In this document: piece by piece, positions 1-8,311 of the stretch | Layout: each line of letters starts with the position of its first letter | Position numbering within the stretch: the first letter of the stretch is position 1 | Assembly (NCBI RefSeq): GCF_001721295.1 | Contig: NZ_MDDS01000031.1 | Coordinates: forward strand, 1 to 36,697 | Direction of reading: 5' to 3' | Origin: Sphingomonas turrisvirgatae | Lineage (GTDB): Bacteria; Pseudomonadota; Alphaproteobacteria; Sphingomonadales; Sphingomonadaceae | Length of the DNA: 36,697 nucleotides | Made by a program: the position numbers and the translations under genes | The notes under the pieces: generated by a model | Seen by the model: the letters and a program-made list of their open reading frames with translations, nothing else | The model's database searches: none | What the model was told of the DNA's origin: nothing

Positions 1-1194
1 ATGTTGCCGCTGATCGACGTCGCCGCTGGGAACCTCCCGAAGCACCGTCACATCGCGGCCTTTCGACGTGTTTCGATAGGTGTACGCCTCGACTACACCG
101 ATCGCGAAAAGGCGCTCCATCGCCGCCCGGAGTCGGTCACGCTTCAACCCCTTGGCCTGCGCCATCCCCTCAAACTGGGCCGGCGCATAATTCGGGCCGG
201 GGGAGGGACCCACCAGCCTTCCCTCCCCTTCGCTAGTCCGCTGGCGAAGACAGGCGAGAAACACGGCGTTGTCCCCGTTAGCGAGTGCGACCGCCGCGAC
301 TTCCGTGCGCTGATCGGGCGGCAAATCGTCGTCGCGGATGAACGCCCACTGGTGCCAGCGAAAGGCTAGCTCCTCGCCGTTCTGCGCATAGTTCGACTTC
401 TGCCGCGAAAGCACGCGCACGTCCCGATCCGTCGATGTATCCGGCACTTGCATAAACAGCCGCGACCGCACCTGATTTTCCCAGGCGGTGGAGCCGCTGA
501 AGCTATCGCCGGCCTTATTCGGATGGCCGAGAAACAGCACGCTGCCATCGATCCGGATCGCTAGGCTGTTCAGCAATCCGACGAAACCCGCCACCTCGCT
601 GCGATAGTTCTCGTTCGCTGCCGACAGATGCGCGACATTATCCAGCCCCAGGAAGCGAATATCGAGCTGGCGCGCGACTGCGGCGATCGACTCGAAGCGA
701 GGCGTCGGCACAACACGTCCGGCGTCGTCGACCGAACATAGCAATGTATCGAGATTGCCCGCCAAGCTCACCAGATGAAGCTTGCCCGCCAGATCCGACA
801 TAGACACCCCCAGCGCTTTGCAGATCGCCGCTTGGCGCCGATGCAACTCGTCCGCATCATCCTCGCAGGACAGATACATCGCGTTGCACTTGCGCGGCTC
901 CACGCCAAGAAAGGGTAAGCCGAGCGCCGTGCATGTCGCGAGCTGCTGTGTGACCAGGCTCTTGCCAGCGCTGCCCGGTCCTGTGAGGTAGGTCGCCTGT
1001 CGGTAAGGTATCCACCCCGGCAAGGCCCATTCGCGTTCGGGCGGCTCGAGTCCCTCCCAGGCGGCGACGTCGATCAGCGGCAACATGCGGCTCGCCTCTC
1101 GCCACTCGTCTTCAGCGGTCGGGAGCATGCCGCGATGCTGCCACCAGTCAGGAACCGGCGCGAAGTTTCGAACCGAAGCTAGATCACGCGGCAT
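1..1194 (-). CDS. RepA-like AAA/RecA-fold ATPase, 3' end cut by window edge
   Basis: The reading frame stays open from the ATG at 1194 to the left window edge (398 codons, no stop). A Walker A motif GPGSAGKS (about residues 72-79, Lys78) and a Walker B-like segment FLGLDN (Asp about 185) are visible. Between them lies a CEDDADELHRR segment typical of RepA/RSF1010-type hexameric helicases and related RecA-fold (AAA_25) proteins. Such ATPases unwind or load at the origin of plasmids and integrated elements. The downstream part looks like a winged-helix region (RLRAAMERLF... VVEAYTYRN). The start codon overlaps the end of the preceding gene by 11 bases, implying coupled translation. A role in replication of the element is inferred; a RadA/KaiC-like ATPase of another role is the main alternative. 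Confidence 0.8.
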   Translation of the reverse strand, partial: MPRDLASVRNFAPVPDWWQHRGMLPTAEDEWREASRMLPLIDVAAWEGLEPPEREWALPGWIPYRQATYLTGPGSAGKSLVTQQLATCTALGLPFLGVEPRKCNAMYLSCEDDADELHRRQAAICKALGVSMSDLAGKLHLVSLAGNLDTLLCSVDDAGRVVPTPRFESIAAVARQLDIRFLGLDNVAHLSAANENYRSEVAGFVGLLNSLAIRIDGSVLFLGHPNKAGDSFSGSTAWENQVRSRLFMQVPDTSTDRDVRVLSRQKSNYAQNGEELAFRWHQWAFIRDDDLPPDQRTEVAAVALANGDNAVFLACLRQRTSEGEGRLVGPSPGPNYAPAQFEGMAQAKGLKRDRLRAAMERLFAIGVVEAYTYRNTSKGRDVTVLREVPSGDVDQRQH

Positions 1195-1735
1195 GGCGCA
1201 CCTCACTTCCGACGAGCTTGGGCATGCGGAATGACCTAACCAGCGCATTGCGCAGGTCCGCCATAAAGCTGCGATCGGGGCAGGCGATGGTTGCGAAGGC
1301 GCGAAGCATCACGACGTCTGGCGCATCCCAATCGAGGATAACACCACCCTCACCGCCGCTGCGCAGCCAATCTAGGGGCGTTGCGTGCAGCGTGAGGAAG
1401 CCCGCATCCCACCGACTGGCGAGGCATCTGTCCGCGTTCAGCATCCAGCCAAGCCCTCGTCTCGTCCACCAGCGCTGAGGCTGACTTGAGCGCCATGCAA
1501 CCAAGTCTACCAATCCGCCGTCGAACACCGGCTGCACGACGTGCGCCGTGCCATCCTCCTGCGGCTGATAGGTGCCTGCCCGTTCGGGCGCGGCGGATAC
1601 GATGCCGAAAGCGGGGTAACGCTCGCCCAGCTCGGCAATTGTGGCAGGCGCGACGCCAAGCGCGCGGATGCGATCAAGGTGTGGCTGGCGAACTTGGCCT
1701 ACAGCGGCGAAGTATTCTCCTTCGAGCGTGCTCAT
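1184..1735 (-). CDS. Hypothetical protein of the integrated element (183 aa)
   Basis: No family is recognised. The protein is soluble and mixed in composition, with a Trp-rich middle (VAWRSSQPQRWWTRRG) followed by a run of hydrophobic and acidic residues (GGVILDWDAPDVVMLRAF). Its start overlaps the stop of the upstream gene as ATGA (1732-1735), and its own stop lies inside the start region of the ATPase gene. It is therefore almost certainly co-translated with the ATPase. Genes in this slot next to RepA-type ATPases often encode primase-like or accessory replication proteins, but no Toprim or AEP primase motif can be identified here, so function stays open. Confidence 0.7.
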   Translation of the reverse strand: MSTLEGEYFAAVGQVRQPHLDRIRALGVAPATIAELGERYPAFGIVSAAPERAGTYQPQEDGTAHVVQPVFDGGLVDLVAWRSSQPQRWWTRRGLGWMLNADRCLASRWDAGFLTLHATPLDWLRSGGEGGVILDWDAPDVVMLRAFATIACPDRSFMADLRNALVRSFRMPKLVGSEVRHAA

Positions 1736-2097
1736 GCTGCCGTACCCCCTTCCGGCTCAGCATTGACGTGATCCACGGCCTCGACGCCGAAATGATCCGC
1801 CACGATTTCGGCAGCGGTCAGTGCGATTTCCGCGTCGGAATAGCCCGCGATCCGAACAAAGATGCCCGAGCTGGAGATTTCAAACCCGCCCTTCCCGCGA
1901 TGTACGGCAAGCACGACATAGTACGGCCCGCCGGGAACATCGTGACCGACACTGGTCCACACTTCCAACAGGCGATCACGCTCGACCTGGGCCAAAGCAT
2001 TGCCGGCCGCTGCCAGGAATGCTGCCCGCTCAGCCGCATCGACCGCTCTAGCGCGAACGCCGGGCCGACGGCGGAACGGCACGACGTTATCCGACAT
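1732..2097 (-). CDS. Hypothetical protein of the integrated element (121 aa)
   Basis: The start at 2097 (MSDNVVPFRRRP) is preferred over in-frame starts further upstream because GAGGGAG lies a short distance before it. The upstream extension would also run through most of the neighbouring 66-aa gene. The N-terminus is very basic (RRRPGVRARA). It is followed by a helical segment rich in Ala, then GGPYYVVLAVHRGKGGFEIS and an acidic C-terminal tail. No family is recognised. It overlaps the upstream gene by 11 bases and the downstream gene by the ATGA motif, placing it in the middle of a tightly coupled cassette. Confidence 0.65.
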   Translation of the reverse strand: MSDNVVPFRRRPGVRARAVDAAERAAFLAAAGNALAQVERDRLLEVWTSVGHDVPGGPYYVVLAVHRGKGGFEISSSGIFVRIAGYSDAEIALTAAEIVADHFGVEAVDHVNAEPEGGTAA

Positions 2098-2287
2098 GCG
2101 CGTCTCCCTCGGTTGCGAGGCGGGTCGCGGTGCTGTAAGGAAAGTCGATCGATCCGTTGGTTGCGGGCGATTGAGAGCCGGGCGTCTCGACCACGCCCGG
2201 CTTTCGCATTTGAGGCGGTCCCAATCTGCCATAGTGTCGGGCAAGAATGGGGAAGTGCGCCGGGTCTGGCATGACGGCGGCGATCAT
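2087..2287 (-). CDS. Small hypothetical protein (66 aa) of the integrated element
   Basis: This short gene begins with an ATG that shares bases with the TGA stop of the excisionase gene (ATGA, 2284-2287) and ends 11 bases inside the next gene. The product is small, Pro-rich and without membrane segments or a recognisable motif. The case for it being real is its position: it fills exactly the gap between two coupled genes in the only frame that keeps the overlap pattern running. It may act mainly to couple translation, or be a small regulator or an anti-host protein; none of this can be read from the sequence. Confidence 0.5.
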   Translation of the reverse strand: MIAAVMPDPAHFPILARHYGRLGPPQMRKPGVVETPGSQSPATNGSIDFPYSTATRLATEGDAHVG

Positions 2288-2445
2288 GCGTTCACCAGCG
2301 CGCGGATGCTGTCGGTCTTTACCAACCGACGCCGGCCAACCTTGACGGTTTCCAGCTTTCCCGAGTTGATCAATTCATAGACTTTGGTCAGCCCCAGGCC
2401 GGTGGCCTTGCAGGTGTTGCTAACGGTAGTGGTAAGCGGTTCCAT
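2284..2445 (-). CDS. AlpA/MerR-like helix-turn-helix excisionase-type regulator
   Basis: The 53-residue product carries an excisionase-type helix-turn-helix: ATGLGLTKVYELINSGKLETVKVGRRRLVKTDSIRALV. The pattern (G-L-x-K-V-Y-E-L-I-x-x-G-x-L, then V-G-R-R-R-L-V) is that of the HTH_17/AlpA family. Members bind DNA next to attachment sites as recombination directionality factors or activate the integrase gene. The ATG at 2445 is chosen because AAAGGAG sits about seven bases upstream; longer versions would need a TTG start. It heads the coupled cassette that leads to the ATPase, and an imperfect dyad lies in its upstream region. Whether it is excisionase, transcription factor or both is not determined. 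Confidence 0.8.
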   Translation of the reverse strand: MEPLTTTVSNTCKATGLGLTKVYELINSGKLETVKVGRRRLVKTDSIRALVNA

Positions 2446-2519
2446 CAGTCGCTCCTTTAATGGCTGGCGACGGCCAGCGGGCGACTGCGAAACTGCTACC
2501 AAACTCGCTGCTGCGGACC

Positions 2520-2536
2520 TGACATCAATTAGGTCA
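2520..2536. promoter_or_regulatory. Imperfect dyad upstream of the excisionase gene
   Basis: TGACATCAATTAGGTCA is an imperfect 17-base dyad with matching outer arms (TGAC/GTCA). It lies in the 88-base gap before the AlpA-like gene and touches the stop codon of the 165-aa gene. On the minus strand it overlaps a TTGACC hexamer that could be a -35 element. It is a plausible operator for the small regulator or for a repressor encoded elsewhere on the element. Confidence 0.3.
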
Positions 2537-3031
2537 AATCGACGGCGGTGGCTCGTCGCCGCCTAGAATGGTATTCCCCGCCGCTAACCAGGCGTCCCAC
2601 GCCTTCTCGCGGCTTATGAGCTTACGAACCCTCCACCGCTGCCGCTCACAAACAGCAAAGCTCTTTCGCGCTCGCGCTTCTCGATCCTCGCGCGAAGTTG
2701 CTGGCCTGCCCCGCCCTCGCATTGCCAACGCGAATGATCGTCCTACCAACTTCACCTCTCGCGGGACCGAGATGACCCCTTCCGGGTCGCCGGCCAGGTA
2801 AAGGCACGTTGAAAGACCCGCGAACCAGCGCGCGTCCTGCCTCCGAAACAACAGCTGTACACTGCGGTCGCGCCCTTTGCGCTCAGCCGATGCGCGCAGC
2901 CGCCGACTAATTGCCGCGGCCGCACTTGCCCCCTCTTGGTGCCCCGGCGCGTACTCAAGCTGCAGCCACCGCGCTAGCGTTCTCATCTCCTCGCGCGTGA
3001 GATGAACCCGGACTTGTCCAGCATTAGCCAT
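2534..3031 (-). CDS. Hypothetical protein between integrase and excisionase (165 aa)
   Basis: No family is recognised. The protein is strongly basic, with many Arg residues spread along the chain (ISRRLRASAERKGRDRSV, RGRGRPATSREDREARARK), and has predicted helical ends. This suggests nucleic-acid contact, but no defined DNA-binding fold can be named. The start is taken as the ATG at 3031; a GTG one codon upstream is equally possible. The gene begins inside the last codons of the integrase gene (overlap of 8 bases), so it is probably translated from the integrase message. Confidence 0.6.
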   Translation of the reverse strand: MANAGQVRVHLTREEMRTLARWLQLEYAPGHQEGASAAAAISRRLRASAERKGRDRSVQLLFRRQDARWFAGLSTCLYLAGDPEGVISVPREVKLVGRSFALAMRGRGRPATSREDREARARKSFAVCERQRWRVRKLISREKAWDAWLAAGNTILGGDEPPPSI

Positions 3032-4181
3032 CACTGGCGCCAGCGACGTATCGGCCCCACTCTTCCAGCTGCGCGCGCCGCATTTCGATGAACTTGGCCC
3101 GCTTGTAGGCCTTCACCACCTTGTCGGGCACGACATGGGCAAGCGCCGCCTCAGCGACCGCATCGGGCGTGTCCGGCATCTGCTCAGCCGCCCAATCGCG
3201 GAACGAGCTGCGGAAACCGTGAGGGACATACGGTACGCCAGCATCCCGCATGATCTTGGATAGCGTCATGTCCGATAGCGACTTCCCGGTGCGCCCCGGA
3301 AACACCAGATCATCCGGCTTACGCTCGCCCGTCAGCCGTTGGACGGTGGCGAGGATATCGAGCGCACCAGCATTGAGCGTGACCACGTGCTCCACCCTGG
3401 ATTTCATGATTGCCGCAGGGCGCGTCCAGAGACGCTTTTCTAGGTCGACCTGCCCCCATCTGGCGGCGCGCACTTCCCCGCTGCGCGCCGCCGTGAAGAT
3501 CGCGAACAACAGCGCCAACCGGCCAATCGTCTCATCCTGCCCCTTCAGGCCGGCGACGATCGCGGGCACCTCTGGATAGGGGGCAGCTGCCATGTTGCCG
3601 CCCGTAGGTAGTTTGCCGAGGATCGTTGACACCGACTTGACCGGGGCCTCACTCGATCGCCACCCCTTGGCATGGGCGAAGTTCAGCACCACGCCGATCC
3701 GATGGCGCACCTTCACGGCAGTAGCGGGCTTGCTGGTCCAGATCGGGCTAAGCGCCGCGACGATATCGTTTGTCTCGACATGCTCAACACGCCGATCGCC
3801 GATCAGCGGAAAGACATGCTCCTCAAGGCTCGAAAGGAAGCTGGCAGCGGTCTTATCCGACCAGCTCGCCGTCTTGGCCTCATGCACAAGTTCGGCGGCG
3901 CGTCGGAATGTGACCGGCTCTCCGCGCTCGCGGTCACGCTCAGCAATCACATTGCGACCATCGCGGGCGGCGCGACGAAGGTCTATAACCTTATCCCTCG
4001 CTTCTGCGAGCGGCACCAGCGACAGCGGCCCCAGACCGATATCCTGGCGCTTGCCGTCCTTCTGAATGCGCAGCACCCATGAGCGCGCTCCAGTCGGTTT
4101 GACGACCAGGTATAGGCCGTCGCCATCTGCGTGCCGACCCGGCCCCAGGTTCTTCAGTGTTATCGCCTTCAGCTTCGGCAT
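3024..4181 (-). CDS. Tyrosine recombinase / integrase (DUF4102 arm-binding type)
   Basis: The product (385 aa) catalyses site-specific strand exchange that inserts and excises the element. The N-terminal ~90 residues match the arm-binding DUF4102 domain (KNLGPGRHADGDGLYLVV, then SWVLRIQKDGKR and a short IGLG segment). A SAM-like core-binding domain comes next. The C-terminal catalytic domain shows Arg233 in TAARSGEVR, His321 and Arg324 in HGFRSSFRDW, His349 in LAHVV and the nucleophile Tyr359 in KAYKRA, so all key residues are intact. The ATG at 4181 follows GAGGGG; an upstream GTG start would add only seven residues. It is the gene nearest the right boundary, typical of P4-type integrases, and the 165-aa gene overlaps its end. 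Confidence 0.95.
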   Translation of the reverse strand: MPKLKAITLKNLGPGRHADGDGLYLVVKPTGARSWVLRIQKDGKRQDIGLGPLSLVPLAEARDKVIDLRRAARDGRNVIAERDRERGEPVTFRRAAELVHEAKTASWSDKTAASFLSSLEEHVFPLIGDRRVEHVETNDIVAALSPIWTSKPATAVKVRHRIGVVLNFAHAKGWRSSEAPVKSVSTILGKLPTGGNMAAAPYPEVPAIVAGLKGQDETIGRLALLFAIFTAARSGEVRAARWGQVDLEKRLWTRPAAIMKSRVEHVVTLNAGALDILATVQRLTGERKPDDLVFPGRTGKSLSDMTLSKIMRDAGVPYVPHGFRSSFRDWAAEQMPDTPDAVAEAALAHVVPDKVVKAYKRAKFIEMRRAQLEEWGRYVAGASDG

Positions 4182-4486
4182 CAACCCCTCACCCGTTACC
4201 ACATTTGAACGCGAATGTGGGCGGTTTAGCGCGAAGGTTGGCGAAGCTCAAGGCGTGAACAAAGCTAGTCCGCTCCCTCCAAAACGAACGATGGCGAATG
4301 GCGACGAAGTTATAGTCCAACTCCTACTCAGGGAGCCAGCGAGCATCTCCTCTCGCACGATTGAACGGCCCGCGGCTTCGCGCACGCAGTCCCCTTTTGT
4401 TCAGCAAATGGACATTTGGCGTGTGCTGTTCGTTACAGCGATGTAAACGCACGATTCATCGGAATCGACAGGTCAGGAGAATGTTC
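4182..4486. other. Gene-free junction between element and chromosome (presumed attachment region)
   Basis: This 305-base stretch separates the integrase start from the first core gene. It contains a perfect 7-base inverted repeat (CCACATT at 4199-4205, AATGTGG at 4214-4220) just upstream of the integrase start codon. A CTCC/GGAG mini-hairpin lies near 4321-4335, and a 5-base dyad GCTGT-TCGTT-ACAGC at 4425-4439 precedes the lipoprotein gene. No complete tRNA or tmRNA could be folded from it, although such genes are frequent integration targets for this integrase type. The exact attachment core cannot be placed because the other end of the element is not in the window. Confidence 0.45.
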
Positions 4487-5068
4487 ATGCGTACCCAGAG
4501 GTCCCGTTCTCGGGCCGTGGCGGCCGCCCTCGCGCTCGCGTCAGTATCCGCGCTAACGGCCTGCACCACCGCTACACCCTATCAGCCCGCAACCGGGCGC
4601 GGCGAATCCCGCACCGGCTATTGGGACGAGCAGATCGAGGCGGATCGCTTCCGCGTCACCTTCGCCGGCAACAGCCTCACCTCGCGGGAGACGGTGGAAC
4701 GCTATCTGCTCTATCGCGCGGCGCAGCTGACGGTGGAGCGCGGCTACGACTATTTCATCCTTGCCGACCGCGACACGGAAAAGCGCACGCGAACCTATAT
4801 CGACCGTCCGTTCAGCCCTGGGCCATGGGGCGGCTGGGGGCCGTCGTGGCGATATTACAGCCCACGCTGGGGCTGGCGCGGCTGGAGCCCGTTCTGGGGT
4901 GATCCCTTCTGGGATCGGCAGGTCGATGTCCGTCAGGTCGATCGTTACGAGGCGAGCGCTGAGCTCGTGGTCGGGCGCGGGCGAAAGCCGGACAATGTCC
5001 GCGCCTTCAATGCGCGCGAGGTCATCCAGAATCTGGGTCCATCGATCCAGACGCCCGCCCCGCGCTGA
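4487..5068 (+). CDS. CC0125/CC1285-family lipoprotein
   Basis: The product (193 aa) starts with a basic n-region and hydrophobic core ending in a lipobox, SALTAC, with Cys about residue 23. It should therefore be lipidated and held in the cell envelope. The body carries the family signature: YWDEQIEADRFRVTFAGN, a Thr-rich turn, then RYLLYRAAQLTVERGYDYF and LADRDTE. The middle is an unusual aromatic, Gly- and Pro-rich stretch (PWGGWGPSWRYYSPRWGWRG). The ATG at 4487 is chosen because AGGAG sits seven bases upstream; the ATG at 4481 would be too close to it. A clear terminator follows, so it is a single-gene unit. The biological role of the family is not known to me. Confidence 0.85.
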   Translation: MRTQRSRSRAVAAALALASVSALTACTTATPYQPATGRGESRTGYWDEQIEADRFRVTFAGNSLTSRETVERYLLYRAAQLTVERGYDYFILADRDTEKRTRTYIDRPFSPGPWGGWGPSWRYYSPRWGWRGWSPFWGDPFWDRQVDVRQVDRYEASAELVVGRGRKPDNVRAFNAREVIQNLGPSIQTPAPR

Positions 5069-5090
5069 TCGCACCAGACTGAAACAGGAA

Positions 5091-5123
5091 GGGCCGCCGG
5101 ATACGATCCGGCGGCCCTTTTTT
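5091..5123 (+). terminator. Rho-independent terminator of the lipoprotein gene
   Basis: A perfect 12-base stem (GGGCCGCCGGAT / ATCCGGCGGCCC) with a 3-base loop is followed by six T residues on the plus strand. It ends the lipoprotein transcript 23 bases after the stop. The minus strand lacks a T-run after the stem, so it is not an obvious terminator for secA. Confidence 0.92.
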
Positions 5124-5159
5124 CTGCCCTAGCGACGGGGCCCAGCGCTACGCCTCAGC

Positions 5160-7898
5160 TCACAGCTGCCCATGGCACTGTTTGTAGCGCAGCCCCGACC
5201 CGCATGGGCACGGTGCGTTGCGGCTGACCTTGCCCTCCCAGCTTGCCGGATCATCGCCCAGCGCTTCGCCGCTCGGTCGCGGAATCTGCAACTGCGGCAG
5301 CTCGTTGGGGATCAGCCCGGCCGTGCCCGCATCCCAGTCCGCACTGTTGTCGAGACCGGTCAGCGGATCGATGTGCGAGGTCAGGAAGTCGGGCAGTTCG
5401 GGCAGCTCCGGCGGCGCCTGGAACTGGAACTCGGCCCACGCCAGCGTGCGCGTCACGTCTTCGCGAATGCTCGCCAGCATTCGCTCGAACATCGCGAACG
5501 CCTCCTGCTTGTATTCGTTGATCGGCGTCTTCTGCGCATAGGCGCGCAGGTGAACCACCTGACGCAGCGCGTCGAGCATCGCGAGATGCTCCTTCCAGTG
5601 ATGGTCCAGATTCTGCAGCAGGATCGACTTCTCGATCTGCACCCAAGTGTCAGGCTCCAGCCCTTCCGACTTGGCCTTCACCCTGGCGTCGGCAAGTTCG
5701 CGCAGCTTGTTCTCGACGTCTTCGGGCTCGATCCCGTCCTGCTCGGCGATCCACTGCTCGATCGGCGCCTCGACGCCGAGCAGGGTCTGCGCCTGCTCCT
5801 TCAGCCCCGCGATATCCCACTGCTCGGGATAGGTCTCCGGCGGGCAGGCGCGGCCGACCACGTCGTTCACGGTCTCGGCGCGCATGTCCTCGACCACGTC
5901 GCCGACCGTTTCGGCGTCCATGATGTCGCTGCGCTGTTCGTAGACGACCTTGCGCTGGTCGTTCATCACGTCGTCATATTCGACGACCTGCTTGCGGATG
6001 TCGTAGTTGCGCGCCTCGACCTTCTTCTGCGCGGTCTCGATCGCCTTGGTCAGCCACTTGCTGCCGATCGCCTCGCCGTCGGCGATGTTGTTGCGCATCA
6101 TTTTGGCGAACAGCGTATCGGGGCCGAAGATGCGCAGCAGATCGTCGTCCAGGCTGAGGTAGAAGCGCGAAAGGCCCGGATCGCCCTGGCGGCCCGAGCG
6201 GCCGCGCAGCTGGTTGTCGATGCGGCGGCTCTCGTGCCGCTCGGTACCCAGCACGAACAGGCCGCCGGCCTCCAGCACCTTCTGCTTTTCCGCGCGCACT
6301 TCGGCCTTGATCTGCTCAATCGCCGCGTCGCGCTCAGGCCCCCCGGGCATGTCGCGGAGTTCGTCCTCGACGCGGAACTCGACGTTACCGCCCAGCTGGA
6401 TGTCGGTGCCGCGGCCCGCCATGTTGGTGGCGATGGTCACCGCACCGATCCGGCCCGCCTGCGCCACGATGTGCGCTTCGTTCTCATGTTGCTTGGCGTT
6501 CAGGACCGAGTGATCGACGCCTTCCTGCTTGAGATACTGCGAAAGCTTGTCCGACTTGTCGATCGAGACGGTGCCGACCAGCACCGGCTGGCCCTTGATC
6601 GAATGCTCCTTGATCGTCCGCGCGATCGCGATGAACTTGTCGTTCTCGGTCTTGTAGAACTCGTCGTCCTCGTCGATCCGCTGCACCGGCAGGTTGGTCG
6701 GGATCGTGACCACGTTCATCTTGTAGATGTCGAAGAACTCCGGCGCCTCGGTCGAAGCGGTTCCGGTCATGCCCGAAAGCTTGGGGTACATGCGGAAATA
6801 ATTCTGGAAGGTGATGCTGGCGAGCGTCTGGTTCTCGGGCTCGATCGTCACGCCTTCCTTCGCCTCTACCGCCTGGTGTAAACCGTCCGACCAGCGGCGG
6901 CCGTCCATCATGCGGCCGGTGAACTCGTCGATGATGACGACCTTGCCGTCCTTCACGATGTAATCGACGTCGGCCTTGCGCATGACATTGGCCTGCAACG
7001 CCTGATTGAGGTGATGCACGACCTGCGTATTCTCGAAATCATACAGGTTCGCGCCCTGCAACAGACCGGCAGCCTCCAGCATGCGCTCGGCGGTCTCGAT
7101 CCCTTCCTCGGTCAGGACGACGCTCTTCTGCTTCTCGTCCTTCTCGTAGAGGCTCTCGTCGAGCTGCTTCACGATCGCGTCGACGCCGATATACAGGTCG
7201 CTCTTGTCGTCGGTGGGGCCGGAGATGATCAGCGGCGTGCGCGCTTCGTCGATCAGCACCGAATCCACTTCATCGACGATCGCCATCGCGAACGGCCGCT
7301 GCACCATCGACGCCCGGTCATACTTCATGTTGTCGCGCAGATAGTCGAAGCCGAACTCGTTGTTCGTGCCATAGGTGATATCCGCGGCATAGGCTTCGCG
7401 GCGCTGATGATCGGCCAGGTTCGGCACGATCACGCCGACAGTCAGGCCGAGGAAGCGATAGAGCTGCCCCATCCACTCGGCGTCGCGGCGGGCGAGGTAA
7501 TCGTTCACGGTGATGACGTGCACGCCCTTGGCCGGCAGCGCGTTCAGATAGGTGGCGAGCGTCGCCACCAGCGTCTTGCCTTCGCCCGTACGCATCTCGG
7601 CGATCTCGCCGCGATGAAGGACGATGCCGCCGATCATCTGCACGTCGAAATGGCGCATGCCGAGCACGCGAACGCCCGCCTCGCGCACCGTCGCGAACGC
7701 TTCGGGCAGGATCGACTCCAGCTTCTCGCCATTGGCGAGCCGCTCGCGGAACTTCACCGTTTGCGCCGACAGCTCGTCGTCGCTCATCGCCTGAAGCGTC
7801 GGCTCGAACGCCGCGATCTTGCGGATGATCGGGTCGAGCGAACGAACGTAACGGTCGTTGGACGAGCCGAACAGAGATTTGGCCAAACCGCCGAACAT
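5160..7898 (-). CDS. secA: Preprotein translocase subunit SecA
   Basis: SecA is the cytoplasmic ATPase motor that drives unfolded preproteins through SecYEG. The 912-aa product has the N-terminal [11 protein letters not shown], Walker A MRTGEGKT (102-109), the [15 protein letters not shown] helicase segment, the second nucleotide-binding fold with [14 protein letters not shown] and [10 protein letters not shown], and a C-terminal zinc-binding motif [14 protein letters not shown] (Cys897, Cys899, Cys908, His909) that binds SecB and phospholipid. Length and motif order match the family exactly. The start at 7898 is chosen from homology; a longer open frame reaches 7940, but the extra residues are not SecA-like. 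It appears to be transcribed alone or with the small secreted protein upstream. Confidence 0.98.
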   Translation of the reverse strand: MFGGLAKSLFGSSNDRYVRSLDPIIRKIAAFEPTLQAMSDDELSAQTVKFRERLANGEKLESILPEAFATVREAGVRVLGMRHFDVQMIGGIVLHRGEIAEMRTGEGKTLVATLATYLNALPAKGVHVITVNDYLARRDAEWMGQLYRFLGLTVGVIVPNLADHQRREAYAADITYGTNNEFGFDYLRDNMKYDRASMVQRPFAMAIVDEVDSVLIDEARTPLIISGPTDDKSDLYIGVDAIVKQLDESLYEKDEKQKSVVLTEEGIETAERMLEAAGLLQGANLYDFENTQVVHHLNQALQANVMRKADVDYIVKDGKVVIIDEFTGRMMDGRRWSDGLHQAVEAKEGVTIEPENQTLASITFQNYFRMYPKLSGMTGTASTEAPEFFDIYKMNVVTIPTNLPVQRIDEDDEFYKTENDKFIAIARTIKEHSIKGQPVLVGTVSIDKSDKLSQYLKQEGVDHSVLNAKQHENEAHIVAQAGRIGAVTIATNMAGRGTDIQLGGNVEFRVEDELRDMPGGPERDAAIEQIKAEVRAEKQKVLEAGGLFVLGTERHESRRIDNQLRGRSGRQGDPGLSRFYLSLDDDLLRIFGPDTLFAKMMRNNIADGEAIGSKWLTKAIETAQKKVEARNYDIRKQVVEYDDVMNDQRKVVYEQRSDIMDAETVGDVVEDMRAETVNDVVGRACPPETYPEQWDIAGLKEQAQTLLGVEAPIEQWIAEQDGIEPEDVENKLRELADARVKAKSEGLEPDTWVQIEKSILLQNLDHHWKEHLAMLDALRQVVHLRAYAQKTPINEYKQEAFAMFERMLASIREDVTRTLAWAEFQFQAPPELPELPDFLTSHIDPLTGLDNSADWDAGTAGLIPNELPQLQIPRPSGEALGDDPASWEGKVSRNAPCPCGSGLRYKQCHGQL

Positions 7899-8013
7899 AT
7901 GGGTTTCCAGTCGTATGAATTGCGTGATGCGCGCCCGCATCGCGAGCGCAAACGAATCGAGTGCGAAATGGATGCCGCGCAGGCGCCTGTCATGCAGGCA
8001 TGCGGCAACGCGG

Positions 8014-8283
8014 CTATTCCAGCCAGCGGCCAGTCGTCAGACGAGCGGGAAGCGCAAGCGGCGCGGCGTGGACTGCAAAAGCCCGCGCCCTTTCAGGAAC
8101 CGTCGCGATGGCAAGCGTCGCTGGACGGGCCTCGACACATGCGACGGCGGTCTCGGCCACCATCTCGGCGACCCGCGAAATCGCAGCCTCACCCTGCTGT
8201 CCGCCCACGCGCACGGCCCGGTCGCCGGAGAAAGCTCCGGTCAGGCCCGCCAGCAGCGCGGATAGAAACAGCAATAGTTGCAC
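8014..8283 (-). CDS. Small secreted hypothetical protein (89 aa)
   Basis: The product begins with a clear signal-peptide-like segment ([20 protein letters not shown]), followed by an Ala/Val-rich helical body with one Cys ([12 protein letters not shown]). No family is recognised. The start is a GTG at 8283 with a weak AGG upstream, and no longer in-frame start is available because of a TAA at 8308-8310. A 6-base perfect dyad (GTAACA/TGTTAC) lies just upstream of the start. It sits in front of secA on the same strand, 115 bases away. It could be a real exported protein or a chance frame in GC-rich DNA; the signal peptide favours the former. Confidence 0.45.
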   Translation of the reverse strand: MQLLLFLSALLAGLTGAFSGDRAVRVGGQQGEAAISRVAEMVAETAVACVEARPATLAIATVPERARAFAVHAAPLALPARLTTGRWLE

Positions 8284-8293
8284 GATATTGCCT

Positions 8294-8311
8294 GTAACAG
8301 CCCCTTGTTAC
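8294..8311. promoter_or_regulatory. Perfect 6-base dyad upstream of the small secreted protein
   Basis: GTAACA-GCCCCT-TGTTAC reads as a perfect inverted repeat with a 6-base spacer. It ends eleven bases from the putative GTG start and overlaps the end of the small frame that follows folB. It could be an operator or a hairpin covering the ribosome-binding region. There is no T-run for a terminator. Confidence 0.3.

Larger units (their letters stand above)
1..4181. mobile_element. One end of an integrated genetic element (integrase to RepA-like ATPase)
   Basis: A block of seven leftward genes holds a tyrosine integrase, an AlpA-like excisionase/regulator and a RepA-like ATPase, which together are a typical integration-excision-replication module of satellites and integrative elements. 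Core housekeeping genes begin immediately to the right of it. The integrase sits at the right end and reads inward, so the right attachment site should lie just upstream of it, between about 4182 and 4486. The left end, the second attachment site and any cargo are outside the window. No structural phage, conjugation or capsid genes are visible, so whether it is a phage satellite, a plasmid-like element or an island cannot be decided from this piece. Confidence 0.75.

Noticed and set aside
4255..4300. CTCCCTCC stretch as the 3' end of a tRNA at the integration site
   Set aside because: No T-arm or acceptor stem could be paired with it, and the T-loop consensus is missing.
4361..4486. Longer N-terminus of the lipoprotein gene from 4361
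   Set aside because: It would place 42 unrelated residues before the signal peptide; AGGAG and the lipobox support the start at 4487.
5172..6881. Long plus-strand open frame opposite secA
   Set aside because: The minus strand encodes complete SecA; the antisense product is Leu/Arg/Val-rich low-complexity sequence typical of shadows.
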